DNA of 64,000 bases, taken from an uncultured Collinsella sp. Its GTDB lineage: Bacteria > Actinomycetota > Coriobacteriia > Coriobacteriales > Coriobacteriaceae. Where the stretch lies: positions 43,725 to 107,724 of the forward strand of contig CATZRJ010000001.1 in assembly GCA_958423535.1 (NCBI GenBank). The letters run 5' to 3'. Shown here piece by piece: positions 36,212 through 45,351 of this stretch. The position numbers and the translations under genes are program-made. Positions within the stretch are counted from its first letter, which is position 1; every line of letters starts with the position of its first letter. The notes beneath the pieces were generated by a model. It worked only from the letters and a program-made list of their open reading frames with translations, was not told the DNA's origin and searched no databases.

Positions 36212-36448
36212 ATGGCAAAAAGCAAGCTCATCAAGGACACGACTCGTGCCGAACGTGAGGAGATCATCAAGCTAGCGCTCGCTGGCTGCGGCAACGGCAG
36301 CTGCGATAACTGTGGAAGCTGCAGCTTGGGAGCAGGCGACCCATACGGCACCTACCAGCCCTACATTGACGGCGAGATGGAAATCGCCGATATCAACATG
36401 ATGGTCGCCGAGCGCAACGCCAAACTTTTCGGCCTCCAGCGCGGTTAA
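36212..36448 (+). CDS. Small cysteine-rich protein, unknown function
   Basis: A 78-residue protein with the cluster CGNGSCDNCGSCSLGAGDPYG (five cysteines; about residues 24-34), a metal- or redox-active-looking motif, preceded by a basic helix and followed by a region with EIADINMMVAERNAKLF. GAGGA lies five bases before the ATG. It is transcribed alone in the gap beside the PASTA-like gene. I do not recognise the family; iron-sulfur or zinc binding is likely from the cysteines. Confidence 0.65.
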   Translation: MAKSKLIKDTTRAEREEIIKLALAGCGNGSCDNCGSCSLGAGDPYGTYQPYIDGEMEIADINMMVAERNAKLFGLQRG

Positions 36449-36474
36449 TGATCCCTTCTTGAGCTGTACACCAA

Positions 36475-36622
36475 AAAAGCGCCCATCTACTACGTTCAAC
36501 CCAAGGGAGTCAGCCATAGCCATATTTGTGTTAACAAAACCGCAGGTAAACGTCTTGCCGCATTGCTAAAAAACACTCCATGGTCGGTCCAACCCTGGTA
36601 AACGTAGTAGATGGGCGCTTTT
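36475..36622. repeat. 148-bp MITE-like element with 22-bp perfect inverted repeats
   Basis: aaaagcgcccatctactacg at 36475 (to 36496) is matched exactly by the reverse complement at 36601-36622. The interior has no credible gene. It lies between the Cys-rich gene and the frameshifted zinc-ribbon gene. Confidence 0.8.
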
Positions 36623-36674
36623 CGTGGCGCGGCTGGCCCAGATAGCTTGTTTCGGAGCCCATTTGCATCAAAAA

Positions 36675-36710
36675 GTCCCCGGTGGCGCTGCATTTTGCGT
36701 CACCGGGGAC
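36675..36710. repeat. GC hairpin near end of the zinc-ribbon gene
   Basis: gtccccggtg (36675-36684) and caccggggac (36701-36710) form a strong stem; the inner bases extend it with one mismatch. It may serve as terminator for the minus-strand gene, whose original stop is at 36738. Confidence 0.6.
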
Positions 36711-36778
36711 AGTTCAATTTATCCCTCGCGGCCTACCTTACTCATTGGGTACGTACGTGGCCTTGGCTCGCTCGGGCG

Positions 36779-38305
36779 TTACATCCTGACCGCAGGAATA
36801 GCTCGAATCGAAGGCATGCGCAACCAAGTCGTGGGTATCCCATGCCATGCAGTCAAACTCACCAGTATCGAGGACAACGATATATCATGGGGGGACGGAT
36901 TCAGCGGGCCTTCGCCAACCGCAGCCGTAAAGTTGACATCCTGCGTGGCAGAGACGGCCTCATAGCTCGCCTGCGCATCGTCAGAGTCCTTCGACTTCAG
37001 CTGCTCCAGCGTCGTGGCGACCGTTGCGATGGTGCTGGCTACACTCTCCTCGGTGCCGGTAAGCACGGCGCTCAGCTCGGACACTTCATTGGTGCCGGCA
37101 ATCTTCGAATCGCTTATCGGTGCCGGACCGGCAACGGCGCTAAACGCCTTACCATCGTAGGCATCGAATTCGCACTCATAGCCATCACGAGATTCGTTCA
37201 TCCCGACTGGAACCTCTTTGACGTTGATCTTTTCCCCGTCATGCAAATATCGCCTGAACCCATAGGTGCCATCGTAATCGAATACACGGAGCGAAACGCC
37301 AACGCACATAACGTCAACCCAGATATCGGGCTCATATACTTTCTCGATTTTGCCGTCGCGGTATGCCCAAACTTCGGCCTTAGCTGCAGTGGCGCCATTA
37401 GTGTTGAAGAGCGGCTCGTCAGAATACTCAATCAGGAGTTCGTCCTGACCATCACCGTCAAAATCGACGAGTTTAGCGAAAGCAACGCCCTGGGCTCCAT
37501 ACGTCGATTGAGAAACCTCGACAGCCTCACCCTCGCCGTACTTCTTCTGGTACTCAAGGATCTTATCGGTGAACAGCTCGTTTGCCATCTTGACCGCTGC
37601 CTTGGCAGAGGCCTTGGCCTCCTTCTTGGACTGCGTGAGCTCGACGCTCTTGGGGGCGCCCGAGTCTTCCTTGGCGTAGTTCACCTTCATGGTGCTGGTG
37701 CTCTTCTTTTTGCCCTTGCCCGAGGTAATGGTCATCTGATATTTCTGGTCGGGCAGCTCGCCAAAGTCCTCTATGGCAAAGCCATCCTCGCCATCGACCT
37801 TAATGGTGTAACTCTTGCCCTTGCCATTCACGGGCGCCAGCTCGACGGTATAGCTCTTGAGCTTTTTTCCTTTGCTGTTTTTGGGCAGGATCTTGATCTC
37901 ACGCGCGCAGACAACATAGCCCTTGCTACCCGAAGTTACCTCGGACGACGCGCCGATACGCGGCACGATCACGATAGCGGCGACAATGGCGACAATGACC
38001 ACGCCGCCGATAACGGCCGCGACGATGCGGCCACTGTGCTTGAGCTTCTTGAGCTGGGGCGCCGAATCAAACGACCGAGTAGCCTCGTCGGGCTCGGTCG
38101 TAGGAGACCCATAATAACGTTCCGCGATCACAGGAGACGGGACATCCTGAGGAGCGTGCTGCCCCGCAGGAGCGGTCGCCGGCGCATCCTCTACCGGAAA
38201 CGCCACAGGCTCCGTCTGGTCCTCAACTCCGTCCACGCGTGATCCGCAACTCGTACAAAACATGGAGTCATCGGGTATCTGAGCTCCGCACTTGGTGCAA
38301 TACAT
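36779..38305 (-). CDS. Zinc-ribbon membrane protein, C-terminus frameshifted
   Basis: Reads 508 residues: a zinc ribbon (Cys 3, 6, 17, 20), a Pro/Glu linker, a membrane helix (about 90-112) and an external region with a calcium-binding-like stretch (LVDFDGDGQDELLIEY). The ATG at 38305 follows GGGAG. Near 36887 the frame shifts: beyond it the read frame gives an unlikely tail, while the neighbouring frame reads YIVVLDTGEFDCMAWDTHDL and continues to VTPERAKATYVPNE before a stop at 36738. Losing one T in the GATATATC stretch on the minus strand explains this. The gene originally spanned 36738-38305. The protein may still work if the lost tail is not essential. Function unknown. Confidence 0.75.
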   Translation of the reverse strand: MYCTKCGAQIPDDSMFCTSCGSRVDGVEDQTEPVAFPVEDAPATAPAGQHAPQDVPSPVIAERYYGSPTTEPDEATRSFDSAPQLKKLKHSGRIVAAVIGGVVIVAIVAAIVIVPRIGASSEVTSGSKGYVVCAREIKILPKNSKGKKLKSYTVELAPVNGKGKSYTIKVDGEDGFAIEDFGELPDQKYQMTITSGKGKKKSTSTMKVNYAKEDSGAPKSVELTQSKKEAKASAKAAVKMANELFTDKILEYQKKYGEGEAVEVSQSTYGAQGVAFAKLVDFDGDGQDELLIEYSDEPLFNTNGATAAKAEVWAYRDGKIEKVYEPDIWVDVMCVGVSLRVFDYDGTYGFRRYLHDGEKINVKEVPVGMNESRDGYECEFDAYDGKAFSAVAGPAPISDSKIAGTNEVSELSAVLTGTEESVASTIATVATTLEQLKSKDSDDAQASYEAVSATQDVNFTAAVGEGPLNPSPHDISLSSILVSLTAWHGIPTTWLRMPSIRAIPAVRM

Positions 38306-38413
38306 CGCATCTCCCGTCTCTCGTCGCAGCCGCAATGCGCCCGCGCGGTTCTTCCAACTGCACCGTACGAGAGAAATCCCCAACCTTGTTGCGCAACATT
38401 GCCGCCGAAAAAA

Positions 38414-38498
38414 TGATCCTTTGGGGACGGAGGAAAACGGATCACTTAGGGGGTTGGCCCTGTGCGGTGATCCGTTTTCCTCCGTCCCCTTGGGATCA
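38414..38498. repeat. GGGACGG-core palindrome, about 32-bp arms
   Basis: Positions 38414-38445 and 38467-38498 are reverse complements except for a short mismatch block near the outer end. The core ggggacggaggaaaacggat is shared with the copy at 59706. It lies beside the terminator of the fhs gene. Confidence 0.8.
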
Positions 38499-38534
38499 AA
38501 AAGCCCCGCCGGGCCTTGGTAGGCGCGGCGGGGC
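38498..38534 (-). terminator. Rho-independent terminator for fhs
   Basis: On the minus strand gccccgccgcgcc pairs with ggcccggcggggc, followed by TTTTT. It lies just past the end of fhs. Confidence 0.85.
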
Positions 38535-38559
38535 GGGCAAGCGGCTATGAGCAGCAGGC

Positions 38560-40227
38560 TTAGAACAGGCCGGTGATGTTGCCGTCGTTGTCGACGTCGA
38601 TATTCTCGGCCGCGGGGACCTTGGGCAGGCCCGGCATGGTCAGAACGCTGCCAGTCAGCGCGACCACAAAGTGGGCGCCGGCGGAAACCTTGAGCTCGCG
38701 CACGGTGATGCGGAAGCCCTCGGGAGCGCCCAGGGCCTTGGCGTTGTCGCTAAAGCTGTACTGCGTCTTGGCCACGCACACCGGCAGGTTGCCAAAGCCG
38801 TTCTCGCGCAGCTCGGCGAGCTGGCGCTTGGCAGCCGGGGTAAAGTCGACGCCATCGGCGCGGTAAACCTTGGTAGCAACGGCCTCGAGGGCATCGGCAA
38901 CATCGGCGCCGTCTTCGTAGGCAAACTTGAGCTCGCTCGGCTGCTCGATCAGACGCATGACCTCGTCGGCCAGCTCGAGCGCGCCCTCGCCGCCCTTGGC
39001 CCAGACCTCGGAAAGCTTAACGTTAACGCCGAGCTTCTGGCACTCGGACTCGATGAGCGCAAGCTCGGCCTCGGTGTCCGTCGGGAAGCGGTTGATGGCG
39101 ACCACGCAGGGCAGGCCGTAGACATTCTGAATGTTGTCAACGTGGCGCAGCAAGTTGGGCATACCGGCCTTGAGGGCCTCGAGGTTCTCGTCGTTAAGGT
39201 TGGCTTTGGCAACGCCGCCGTTGTACTTAAGCGCGCGGGCGGTGGCGACAATCACGACGGCGCTGGGGCGGACGCCCGTCATGCGGCACTTGATGTCGAG
39301 GAACTTCTCGGCACCCAGATCGGCACCAAAGCCTGCCTCGGTAATGGCGACATCGCCAAAACGCATAGCCATACGCGTGGCCATGATGGAGTTGCAGCCG
39401 TGGGCGATGTTGGCGAAGGGGCCGCCGTGGACAAAAGCGGGCGTACCCTCGAGCGTCTGCACCAAATTGGGCTTGAGCGCATCCTTAAGCAGCGCAGCCA
39501 TGGCGCCCTGGGCCTTGAGGTCGCGGGCGCGGACGGGCTCGCCGGCATAGCTGTAGCCGACGACAATCTCACCCAGGCGCTCCTTGAGGTCGCTGATGCT
39601 CGTGGACAGGCACAGGATTGCCATGACCTCGGAGGCAACGGTGATATCGAAGCCATCCTCGCGCGGCACGCCCTGGGCCTTGCCGCCAATGCCGTCGATA
39701 ACATGGCGCAGCTGGCGGTCGTTCATGTCGACGACGCGCTTCCAGGTGATGCGCTTGACGTCGATACCGAGCTGGTTGCCTTGCTGAATATGGTTGTCGA
39801 GCATGGCGGCCAGCAGGTTATTGGCGGCACCGATAGCGTGGAAGTCGCCGGTAAAGTGCAGGTTGATGTCCTCCATGGGGATGACCTGAGCCCAACCGCC
39901 GCCGGCGGCACCGCCCTTTACGCCAAAGACGGGACCGAGCGAAGGCTCGCGCAGGGCCACGGCGCTCTTGACACCGCGACGGCGCAGGCCATCGGCCAGA
40001 CCGATGGTCGTGGTGGTCTTGCCCTCGCCGGCGGGCGTGGGGTTGATGGCGGTCACGAGGACGAGCTTGGCCTGGTGATTGGTCGGCTCGTTGAGCAGTG
40101 AATAGTCGACCTTAGCCTTGTCGAAGCCGTACGGAATCAGGTGCTTTACGTCGACGCCGGCGTTCTTAGCCACCTCGGTAATGGGCAGCGGCGTGACGGA
40201 ACGTGCGATTTCGATGTCAGTAGGCAT
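38560..40227 (-). CDS. fhs: Formate-tetrahydrofolate ligase
   Basis: A 555-residue formyl-THF synthetase that joins formate to THF with ATP. The nucleotide motif [15 protein letters not shown] (near residue 63) and [17 protein letters not shown] are complete; the ending [17 protein letters not shown] is typical. Residue count matches the family. AAAGGACCGCCC precedes the ATG at 40227. Together with the cyclodeaminase-like protein and FolD it gives the route from formate to methylene-THF. Confidence 0.97.
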   Translation of the reverse strand: MPTDIEIARSVTPLPITEVAKNAGVDVKHLIPYGFDKAKVDYSLLNEPTNHQAKLVLVTAINPTPAGEGKTTTTIGLADGLRRRGVKSAVALREPSLGPVFGVKGGAAGGGWAQVIPMEDINLHFTGDFHAIGAANNLLAAMLDNHIQQGNQLGIDVKRITWKRVVDMNDRQLRHVIDGIGGKAQGVPREDGFDITVASEVMAILCLSTSISDLKERLGEIVVGYSYAGEPVRARDLKAQGAMAALLKDALKPNLVQTLEGTPAFVHGGPFANIAHGCNSIMATRMAMRFGDVAITEAGFGADLGAEKFLDIKCRMTGVRPSAVVIVATARALKYNGGVAKANLNDENLEALKAGMPNLLRHVDNIQNVYGLPCVVAINRFPTDTEAELALIESECQKLGVNVKLSEVWAKGGEGALELADEVMRLIEQPSELKFAYEDGADVADALEAVATKVYRADGVDFTPAAKRQLAELRENGFGNLPVCVAKTQYSFSDNAKALGAPEGFRITVRELKVSAGAHFVVALTGSVLTMPGLPKVPAAENIDVDNDGNITGLF

Positions 40228-40373
40228 GGGCGGTCCTTTCGTTACCGGATGAGAAAAAGACCAATTCAGCATAGCACGGGCGCGCAATGCTAAAGCACCC
40301 GTAACCGATGAATGGCGATATGTTTATCCAATGCTCAGCGATAGCCTACAGACCAGCCAAAACAAACCCGCCT

Positions 40374-41441
40374 CTAAACGGCTGGCTCGATGCCCAAGTG
40401 CTCAAAGGTGCGCAGCGTTGCCTGGCGGCCCTGGGGCGTGCGAATCATCAAGCCGCACTGCAGCAGATAGGGCTCATAGACATCCTCGAGCGTACCCGGG
40501 TCCTCGCCCACCGCGCTGGCAAGGGTCGTCAGGCCCACGGCACGGCCGGAGAACGTCTTGGCGAGCGTCTCCAAGATGCGAATATCCATCCAGTCCAGAC
40601 CAAGCTCATCGATCTCGAAGAACTCGAGCGCCTGACGGCAAATATCAAGCTCAATAGGACCGTTGCCGCGCACCTGCGCATAGTCGCGCACACGCTTGAG
40701 CAGACGGTTGGCCAAGCGCGGCGTGCCACGCGAGCGCGAGCCGATCTCGAGCGCGCTCGGATGGTCGATCGTCACGCCCAGGATGGTCGCCGAGCGCGTC
40801 ACAATCTGGGCAAGCTCCTCGACCGTGTAGTAGTCCAGGCGATACGAAATGCCAAAGCGGTCGCGAAGCGGGCCGGTCAACATGCCCGAACGGGTCGTGG
40901 CAGCCACCAGCGTAAACTTGGGGATATCTAGGCGAATCGAGCGAGCGGCCGGGCCTTTACCGATCACGATATCGAGCGCAAAGTCCTCCATAGCGGGATA
41001 CAGGACTTCCTCGACCGAACGGTTAAGACGGTGAATCTCGTCGATAAACAGCACGTCACCCGGCTGCAGGTTAGTCAGGATAGCTGCCAGGTCACCGGTA
41101 CGCGCGATAGCCGGACCACTTGTCGTCTTGATCTGAGCGCCCAGCTCGTTGGCGATAACGGTAGCCAGCGTGGTCTTGCCCAGGCCCGGAGGACCCGAGA
41201 AGATCACGTGGTCGAGCGTCTCGCCACGGCTCTGCGCCGCCTCGATCAGCACACGAAGGCTCTGTTTGATATGCTCCTGACCGCAGTAGTCGTCCAGGCG
41301 CTGGGGACGCAGGGTACGATCGACATCGAGGTCTTCGGGCGTCAGCTCCGAGCCCACCATGCGCTCACCGTGCGCCATGGATGCCGCCGGCGAGTTGCCG
41401 GACGTCGCCCACAGGTCCTGAGAGTCATCGGCTTCCCACAT
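40374..41441 (-). CDS. ruvB: Holliday junction branch migration ATPase RuvB
   Basis: A 355-residue AAA+ motor. Walker A is GPPGLGKTT (about residues 83-91), Walker B is [10 protein letters not shown], sensor 1 is AATTRSGML, and a winged-helix C-terminus ends the protein. RuvB drives branch migration with RuvA at Holliday junctions. Its ATG overlaps the ruvA stop (TGATG at 41441), giving coupled translation. An N-terminal extension of about 30 residues precedes the conserved [19 protein letters not shown]. Last gene of ruvCAB. Confidence 0.96.
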   Translation of the reverse strand: MWEADDSQDLWATSGNSPAASMAHGERMVGSELTPEDLDVDRTLRPQRLDDYCGQEHIKQSLRVLIEAAQSRGETLDHVIFSGPPGLGKTTLATVIANELGAQIKTTSGPAIARTGDLAAILTNLQPGDVLFIDEIHRLNRSVEEVLYPAMEDFALDIVIGKGPAARSIRLDIPKFTLVAATTRSGMLTGPLRDRFGISYRLDYYTVEELAQIVTRSATILGVTIDHPSALEIGSRSRGTPRLANRLLKRVRDYAQVRGNGPIELDICRQALEFFEIDELGLDWMDIRILETLAKTFSGRAVGLTTLASAVGEDPGTLEDVYEPYLLQCGLMIRTPQGRQATLRTFEHLGIEPAV

Positions 41442-42061
41442 CACGCATCCATTCCGAGTCGCTTAAGCGCCGCGCCGAGCAGATCCTCGACACGCATATC
41501 CTGCCCATCATACCCGCTCAGGGCAACCTCGGTCTCCTGCGGGCTAAAGCCCATGGAAAGGAGCGCCGCGTGGGCATCATCGATCGCCGAGGGAGCGGCG
41601 GCGGGAACCGGCATCGCAACCTGACCGGGGATTACGTCGACCGGAACAAAGCCCTTATCCTTGGCAAAGGTACTCTTGAGCTCCAAGATGAGGCGCTGGG
41701 CGGTCTTTTTGCCTACACCGGGCACCTTGGCCATGCCCTTGTCATCCTCGGCCATTACCAGGGAATACAGCTGTCCCACGGTATAGGTGGAAAGCACGGC
41801 GAGCGCCAGGCGCGGGCCAACGCCCGAGACGGACACGAGCCGATCGAACATCGTGCGCTCGTCCTTGGAGGCAAAGCCAAAGAGCGTCATGGCGTCTTCG
41901 CGCACCTGCATGCGGGTATAGAGGCGAACCTCACCGCCGGGCGTGGGCAGCGTGGCAGCAGTGCTGCCAGATATGCCAAGCTCAAAGCCTACGCCCGATA
42001 CATCGACGACGGCCGAGCTCATCGTGGCCTCGACAAGCGTTCCATGGAGCTGGGAGATCAT
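41441..42061 (-). CDS. ruvA: Holliday junction DNA-binding protein RuvA
   Basis: A 206-residue tetrameric junction-binding protein. [20 protein letters not shown] gives the OB-fold, the helix-hairpin-helix motif [13 protein letters not shown] is near residue 80 and a second, [13 protein letters not shown], near 115. The C-terminal domain that contacts RuvB is retained ([11 protein letters not shown]). The ATG overlaps the ruvC stop (TGATG at 42061) and its own stop overlaps the start of ruvB. Confidence 0.96.
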   Translation of the reverse strand: MISQLHGTLVEATMSSAVVDVSGVGFELGISGSTAATLPTPGGEVRLYTRMQVREDAMTLFGFASKDERTMFDRLVSVSGVGPRLALAVLSTYTVGQLYSLVMAEDDKGMAKVPGVGKKTAQRLILELKSTFAKDKGFVPVDVIPGQVAMPVPAAAPSAIDDAHAALLSMGFSPQETEVALSGYDGQDMRVEDLLGAALKRLGMDA

Positions 42062-42582
42062 CAGTATCCGGTTCCTCTCTGTTGATAGAACTCGCCGCCG
42101 GTAAGCGCCCGGGTGCGGCTTAGGTTAACGTGACAGATGGCGCAGGCCAGGGCATCGGCGGCATGGTCTGGGTGAGGGTCGTGATCGAGCTGCGTGAGCG
42201 TGCGCACCATGTAGGCAACCTGCCGTTTATCCGCAGCGCCCGTACCCACCACGGCCTGCTTGATCTGCATGGGTGTGTATTCGCCAATCTCGAGCGCGCA
42301 CTCCGAAAGCGCCACGAGCGCGGCACCGCGGGCATGCGCCGTGGGGATGGCCGAGCGGACGTTAGCGCCAAAGTAAATGCTCTCGATAGCAGCGGTATCG
42401 GGGCGATAGCGCTCGACGACGCCCTTGAGATCGCGGGCAATATGCGACAGGCGCACCGCGAGCGGGCTGCCCGCGCTGGTCTCGATACAACCGTAGGCAC
42501 GGCAGCGAACCTCGCCACATCGCTCCTCGATAATCCCCCAGCCCGTATGGGCCAAACCAGGGTCGATACCCAAAATAACCAA
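42061..42582 (-). CDS. ruvC: Holliday junction resolvase RuvC
   Basis: A 173-residue endonuclease that resolves Holliday junctions. GIDPGLAHTGWG carries the first catalytic Asp (residue 7), AIESIYFGAN the Glu, and HDPHPDHAADALACAICH the C-terminal Asp pair. The start is TTG at 42582: GAGG lies five bases ahead and no ATG fits. First gene of ruvCAB, preceded by a LexA-type box at 42638. Confidence 0.95.
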   Translation of the reverse strand: MVILGIDPGLAHTGWGIIEERCGEVRCRAYGCIETSAGSPLAVRLSHIARDLKGVVERYRPDTAAIESIYFGANVRSAIPTAHARGAALVALSECALEIGEYTPMQIKQAVVGTGAADKRQVAYMVRTLTQLDHDPHPDHAADALACAICHVNLSRTRALTGGEFYQQRGTGY

Positions 42583-42637
42583 GCCGACCTCCCCTCGTCA
42601 CAAGCACAGCGCAAGGCAAGGCCCCGCGCATCATTCA

Positions 42638-42651
42638 CGAACGTCTGTTCT
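42638..42651. promoter_or_regulatory. LexA (SOS) box upstream of ruvCAB
   Basis: cgaacgtctgttct contains GAAC-N4-GTTC, the LexA site of Gram-positive and actinobacterial type. It overlaps TATTCT on the minus strand, a plausible -10, and lies 56 bases before ruvC. LexA binding there would repress the operon until DNA damage. Confidence 0.75.
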
Positions 42652-42719
42652 AGAATAACACAACGGGGCCAAGGTACTTAGTTGAAGTGTCGGGGTTGGA
42701 AGCGAATCCTATTCTCAGT

Positions 42720-44705
42720 TTAGTTCTGCGAGAAGAATGGAAATTGTCGGGGGTCAACCGGCGGATGCGGCATCGGACCTCCCCGGGGCCCACCCTGCGG
42801 TCCGCCCTGGCCGCCCATCATTTTTTCGATGGCGTCCTGGACCTCACCCTCAAACTTTTTCATGCCCTCATGCAAACGACGCTGACCGTCCTCGGAGCGC
42901 AGCTCTTCCATCTGCTCGGGCGAAATACCCAACAGCTCGCCTAATAAGCCCATCATCTCGCCGCGCATACGGTCACTCGTATCGTCGTCGGCAAAACGGC
43001 GCACCTCGGCGCGCGCCAGCGAATCAACCGCCATGCGCTCCTTACCGTTGAGACCCAGATCGGACCACGCAAGCATGTACGGCCAGGCGCGCTCGGCAAA
43101 CGAACGGGCCGAAACGATCGGCGCCGTCGGTAGCATGCGACGAGCAGCCTCACCTTGGCGCACGAGCATCAGCAGCAGCGAGCAGGCCTCGGGCTTGGCG
43201 GCGGCCATCGGGATGTCATCAAAGGGGCGGTTGCGGTCCACGTGCGACTCGAGCGCACCATCGACCTCGCCCGGCTCAAGCCCGCCCAGCAGCTGCGCCG
43301 CGCGATCGAGCATATCAACCGGGCCGGCGAGCGCCGAGAGTGCCTGCGCCAGCACGCGATCCATGCAATCCTCTACCGCGTTGAGCGTCACGAGCTCTTG
43401 GGGCACCACGGCCGAGGTGCGGTTGCGCACGCGTGCCACAAACTCGAGCGTCGACAGATACACGTCGCCAAAGGGCGCAAAATCGCCCTGGTAGCCGCCG
43501 GACAGCGCGGGCGCCGCCAGTGCATACTCAGTCTTGGAAAGCGGGCTCAACGCCATGGCGCCCAGCTCGAGCGCCGTATCCTCGAGCATCAGGCCCAGCG
43601 CACGCGAACGCAGGCGTTCGGCATCGCCCGCCGACACGTCGCGGTCGAGCACGCGCGCCGCATCCGGCGCATCGCGCTCGACGGTGCGAATGTGTAGGCG
43701 CTCGGCGATTGAGCGCACAGCAGAACAGCGGGCGGCCTCTGCCTCCTCCTGCGCCGGCGTAAAGATGCGATTACGCCCCAGCACTAAGCCAATTACGTTA
43801 CGAGGACCCAAGGCATCGACGGCAAGCGCTGCCAACAGGGACGACGGCAAATCGCCCTCGAGCGCCACCACGGCACGCGACGCACCGCGGGCGCGGGCAT
43901 TGTCGCGCACGGCAAGCACCAGCGCCTGCCACAACCACTCCTCGGAGCGAAACTGGGGCAGCTCATGGTCCTCCAGGGCATCGAGCATCACGCCGCGCTG
44001 AATCTCCTGAACCAGCAGGCTCTCCTCAAAACACGGCGCCTGGGCCACCACGCGACCGCAATCGTCGAGCACAAACGACCCGCCGGTATACACCGACTCG
44101 TCATAGGCGCCGACCGGCGCCATGCAGGCAAACCACACGCTGCGCTTGGAGGCGATCTTGCGGTAGGCACCGCTGCGCACGGCGGCGACGGCGGCGGTCT
44201 CGCGATCGGTCATGTCAAACGCGTTGAATTGGAAATAGGCAATGAGGTCGACACCGGTCGGCAGCATCTCGAGCTCGCGATCCAGGTCAAACACCACGGC
44301 GATGCGCACGCCGTCCACGTCAAACACCGGCGGTGCCCAACGTGTGTCGTTGTTCTCACCGCGCTGCAGGGCAATACTTGCGCGCGCAGGCACCACGCGA
44401 CCATCCTTAAGCATCATATAGTCAAGCAGGGGCCGGCCCTCAAACGAAACCGCAGCGGGCACGATGCAGATCATATCGAGCTCTTGGATGCGCTCGGCAA
44501 CGCCCGTCAGGCCCGTCAGCATATCGTGCTCAAAATCGGCAGCGCCCACCAGGCTGCCCGGCATGGCACCCATAAAGAGCGGGGCCGGAACGCACAGCAC
44601 GCGCGCGCCGCGCTCATGGGCCAGGCGAGCCTGGTCCTCGATGCGGCCGCAAATGCCCTCGATGTCACCCAAGCGCATATCGATCTGTGCAAGTGCGAGC
44701 TTCAT
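42720..44705 (-). CDS. NAD synthetase-like protein with degenerate active sites
   Basis: A 661-residue protein with the domain order of glutamine-dependent NAD synthetase: nitrilase-type amidase (about 1-265) and synthetase (about 275-520). In the amidase part, the glutamate position of FPE reads VPAP (Ala 41), and the catalytic cysteine position reads VVFDLDRE (Phe 139). In the synthetase part, the SGG-x-DS ATP loop reads EGDLPSS (283-289). SKTEYALA and FAPFGDVYLSTLEFVARV keep the fold. A long C-terminal extension rich in charged helices ends with GGQGGPQGGPRGGP. The chemistry is probably lost, leaving a binding or regulatory role. It lies upstream-adjacent to superoxide reductase on the same strand (117-base gap with a terminator). 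Confidence 0.75.
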   Translation of the reverse strand: MKLALAQIDMRLGDIEGICGRIEDQARLAHERGARVLCVPAPLFMGAMPGSLVGAADFEHDMLTGLTGVAERIQELDMICIVPAAVSFEGRPLLDYMMLKDGRVVPARASIALQRGENNDTRWAPPVFDVDGVRIAVVFDLDRELEMLPTGVDLIAYFQFNAFDMTDRETAAVAAVRSGAYRKIASKRSVWFACMAPVGAYDESVYTGGSFVLDDCGRVVAQAPCFEESLLVQEIQRGVMLDALEDHELPQFRSEEWLWQALVLAVRDNARARGASRAVVALEGDLPSSLLAALAVDALGPRNVIGLVLGRNRIFTPAQEEAEAARCSAVRSIAERLHIRTVERDAPDAARVLDRDVSAGDAERLRSRALGLMLEDTALELGAMALSPLSKTEYALAAPALSGGYQGDFAPFGDVYLSTLEFVARVRNRTSAVVPQELVTLNAVEDCMDRVLAQALSALAGPVDMLDRAAQLLGGLEPGEVDGALESHVDRNRPFDDIPMAAAKPEACSLLLMLVRQGEAARRMLPTAPIVSARSFAERAWPYMLAWSDLGLNGKERMAVDSLARAEVRRFADDDTSDRMRGEMMGLLGELLGISPEQMEELRSEDGQRRLHEGMKKFEGEVQDAIEKMMGGQGGPQGGPRGGPMPHPPVDPRQFPFFSQN

Positions 44706-44744
44706 GGCCCAGCCCTTTCCGTCGTAAATCGTCGTTGTCGTAGT

Positions 44745-44776
44745 AAAAGCGCCGGCCGCATAATGCAGCCGGCGCT
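44745..44776 (-). terminator. Terminator downstream of superoxide reductase
   Basis: On the minus strand agcgccggc pairs with gccggcgct, followed by TTTT. It separates the superoxide reductase gene from the NAD-synthetase-like gene. Confidence 0.78.
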
Positions 44777-44822
44777 CGCATGTGCATATGCTAGCTATGA
44801 TACCCCGAGCGGGGGCGCGCTC

Positions 44823-45185
44823 CTAGAACGTCGCGGACCACAGCCCATGCAGGTTGCAGTAGGCATAGACAGTACCGGTCTTGGAGCCGCCAGCGAAAAA
44901 CGTCGTGGGCTTCATGCCGGGCTCAAGGTAATGGACCTCCAGGCGGCCCTCGGCCTCAAGCGCGATCCACTCGATGTAGTGCTCGGGCAGCATGGGGTGC
45001 TCCGTCGAGCCCACGCGCGCGCGAATGACGTGGCCGTCGCGCTCGATCTCGACAACAGGCACGTGCTTCTCGTGCGCCGCATCCTCGGTGTTTGCCGTCA
45101 GCTCCGTGCAGCCGGCAGGGGTCGCAACGCCGTCGCCAAGGGCGGCAACGAGCTTGCCGTCGGAGTCCTTAAAGAATTTCGCCAT
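44823..45185 (-). CDS. Superoxide reductase (desulfoferrodoxin/neelaredoxin type)
   Basis: A 120-residue class II superoxide reductase, reducing superoxide to peroxide without making oxygen, suited to an anaerobe. The iron ligands are His 41 (EKH), His 63 (EHP), His 69 (EHY), Cys 110 and His 113 (CNLHGLW); all five are present. The N-terminal desulforedoxin domain with its extra iron site is absent. AAGGAGAA precedes the ATG. It is a monocistronic cytosolic protein. Confidence 0.92.
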   Translation of the reverse strand: MAKFFKDSDGKLVAALGDGVATPAGCTELTANTEDAAHEKHVPVVEIERDGHVIRARVGSTEHPMLPEHYIEWIALEAEGRLEVHYLEPGMKPTTFFAGGSKTGTVYAYCNLHGLWSATF

Positions 45186-45351
45186 GATGTTCTCCTTTGC
45201 TGATGTGCCAATATTCCTGATGCTTCTTATGCCCAAAGGTAGGCGAACCATCCACGGCATGGCAAATGAACACATATCGAGGGGCTCGGCAGAGTCCAGG
45301 GCGCTCAGGCAATTCCGAGTACCTGTCCTGGCACCCATCGGCATGCGCAAG

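Noticed and set aside
36496..36693. A 65-codon minus-strand frame across the 148-bp element
   Set aside because: Most of it is made from the inverted repeats; no start signal.
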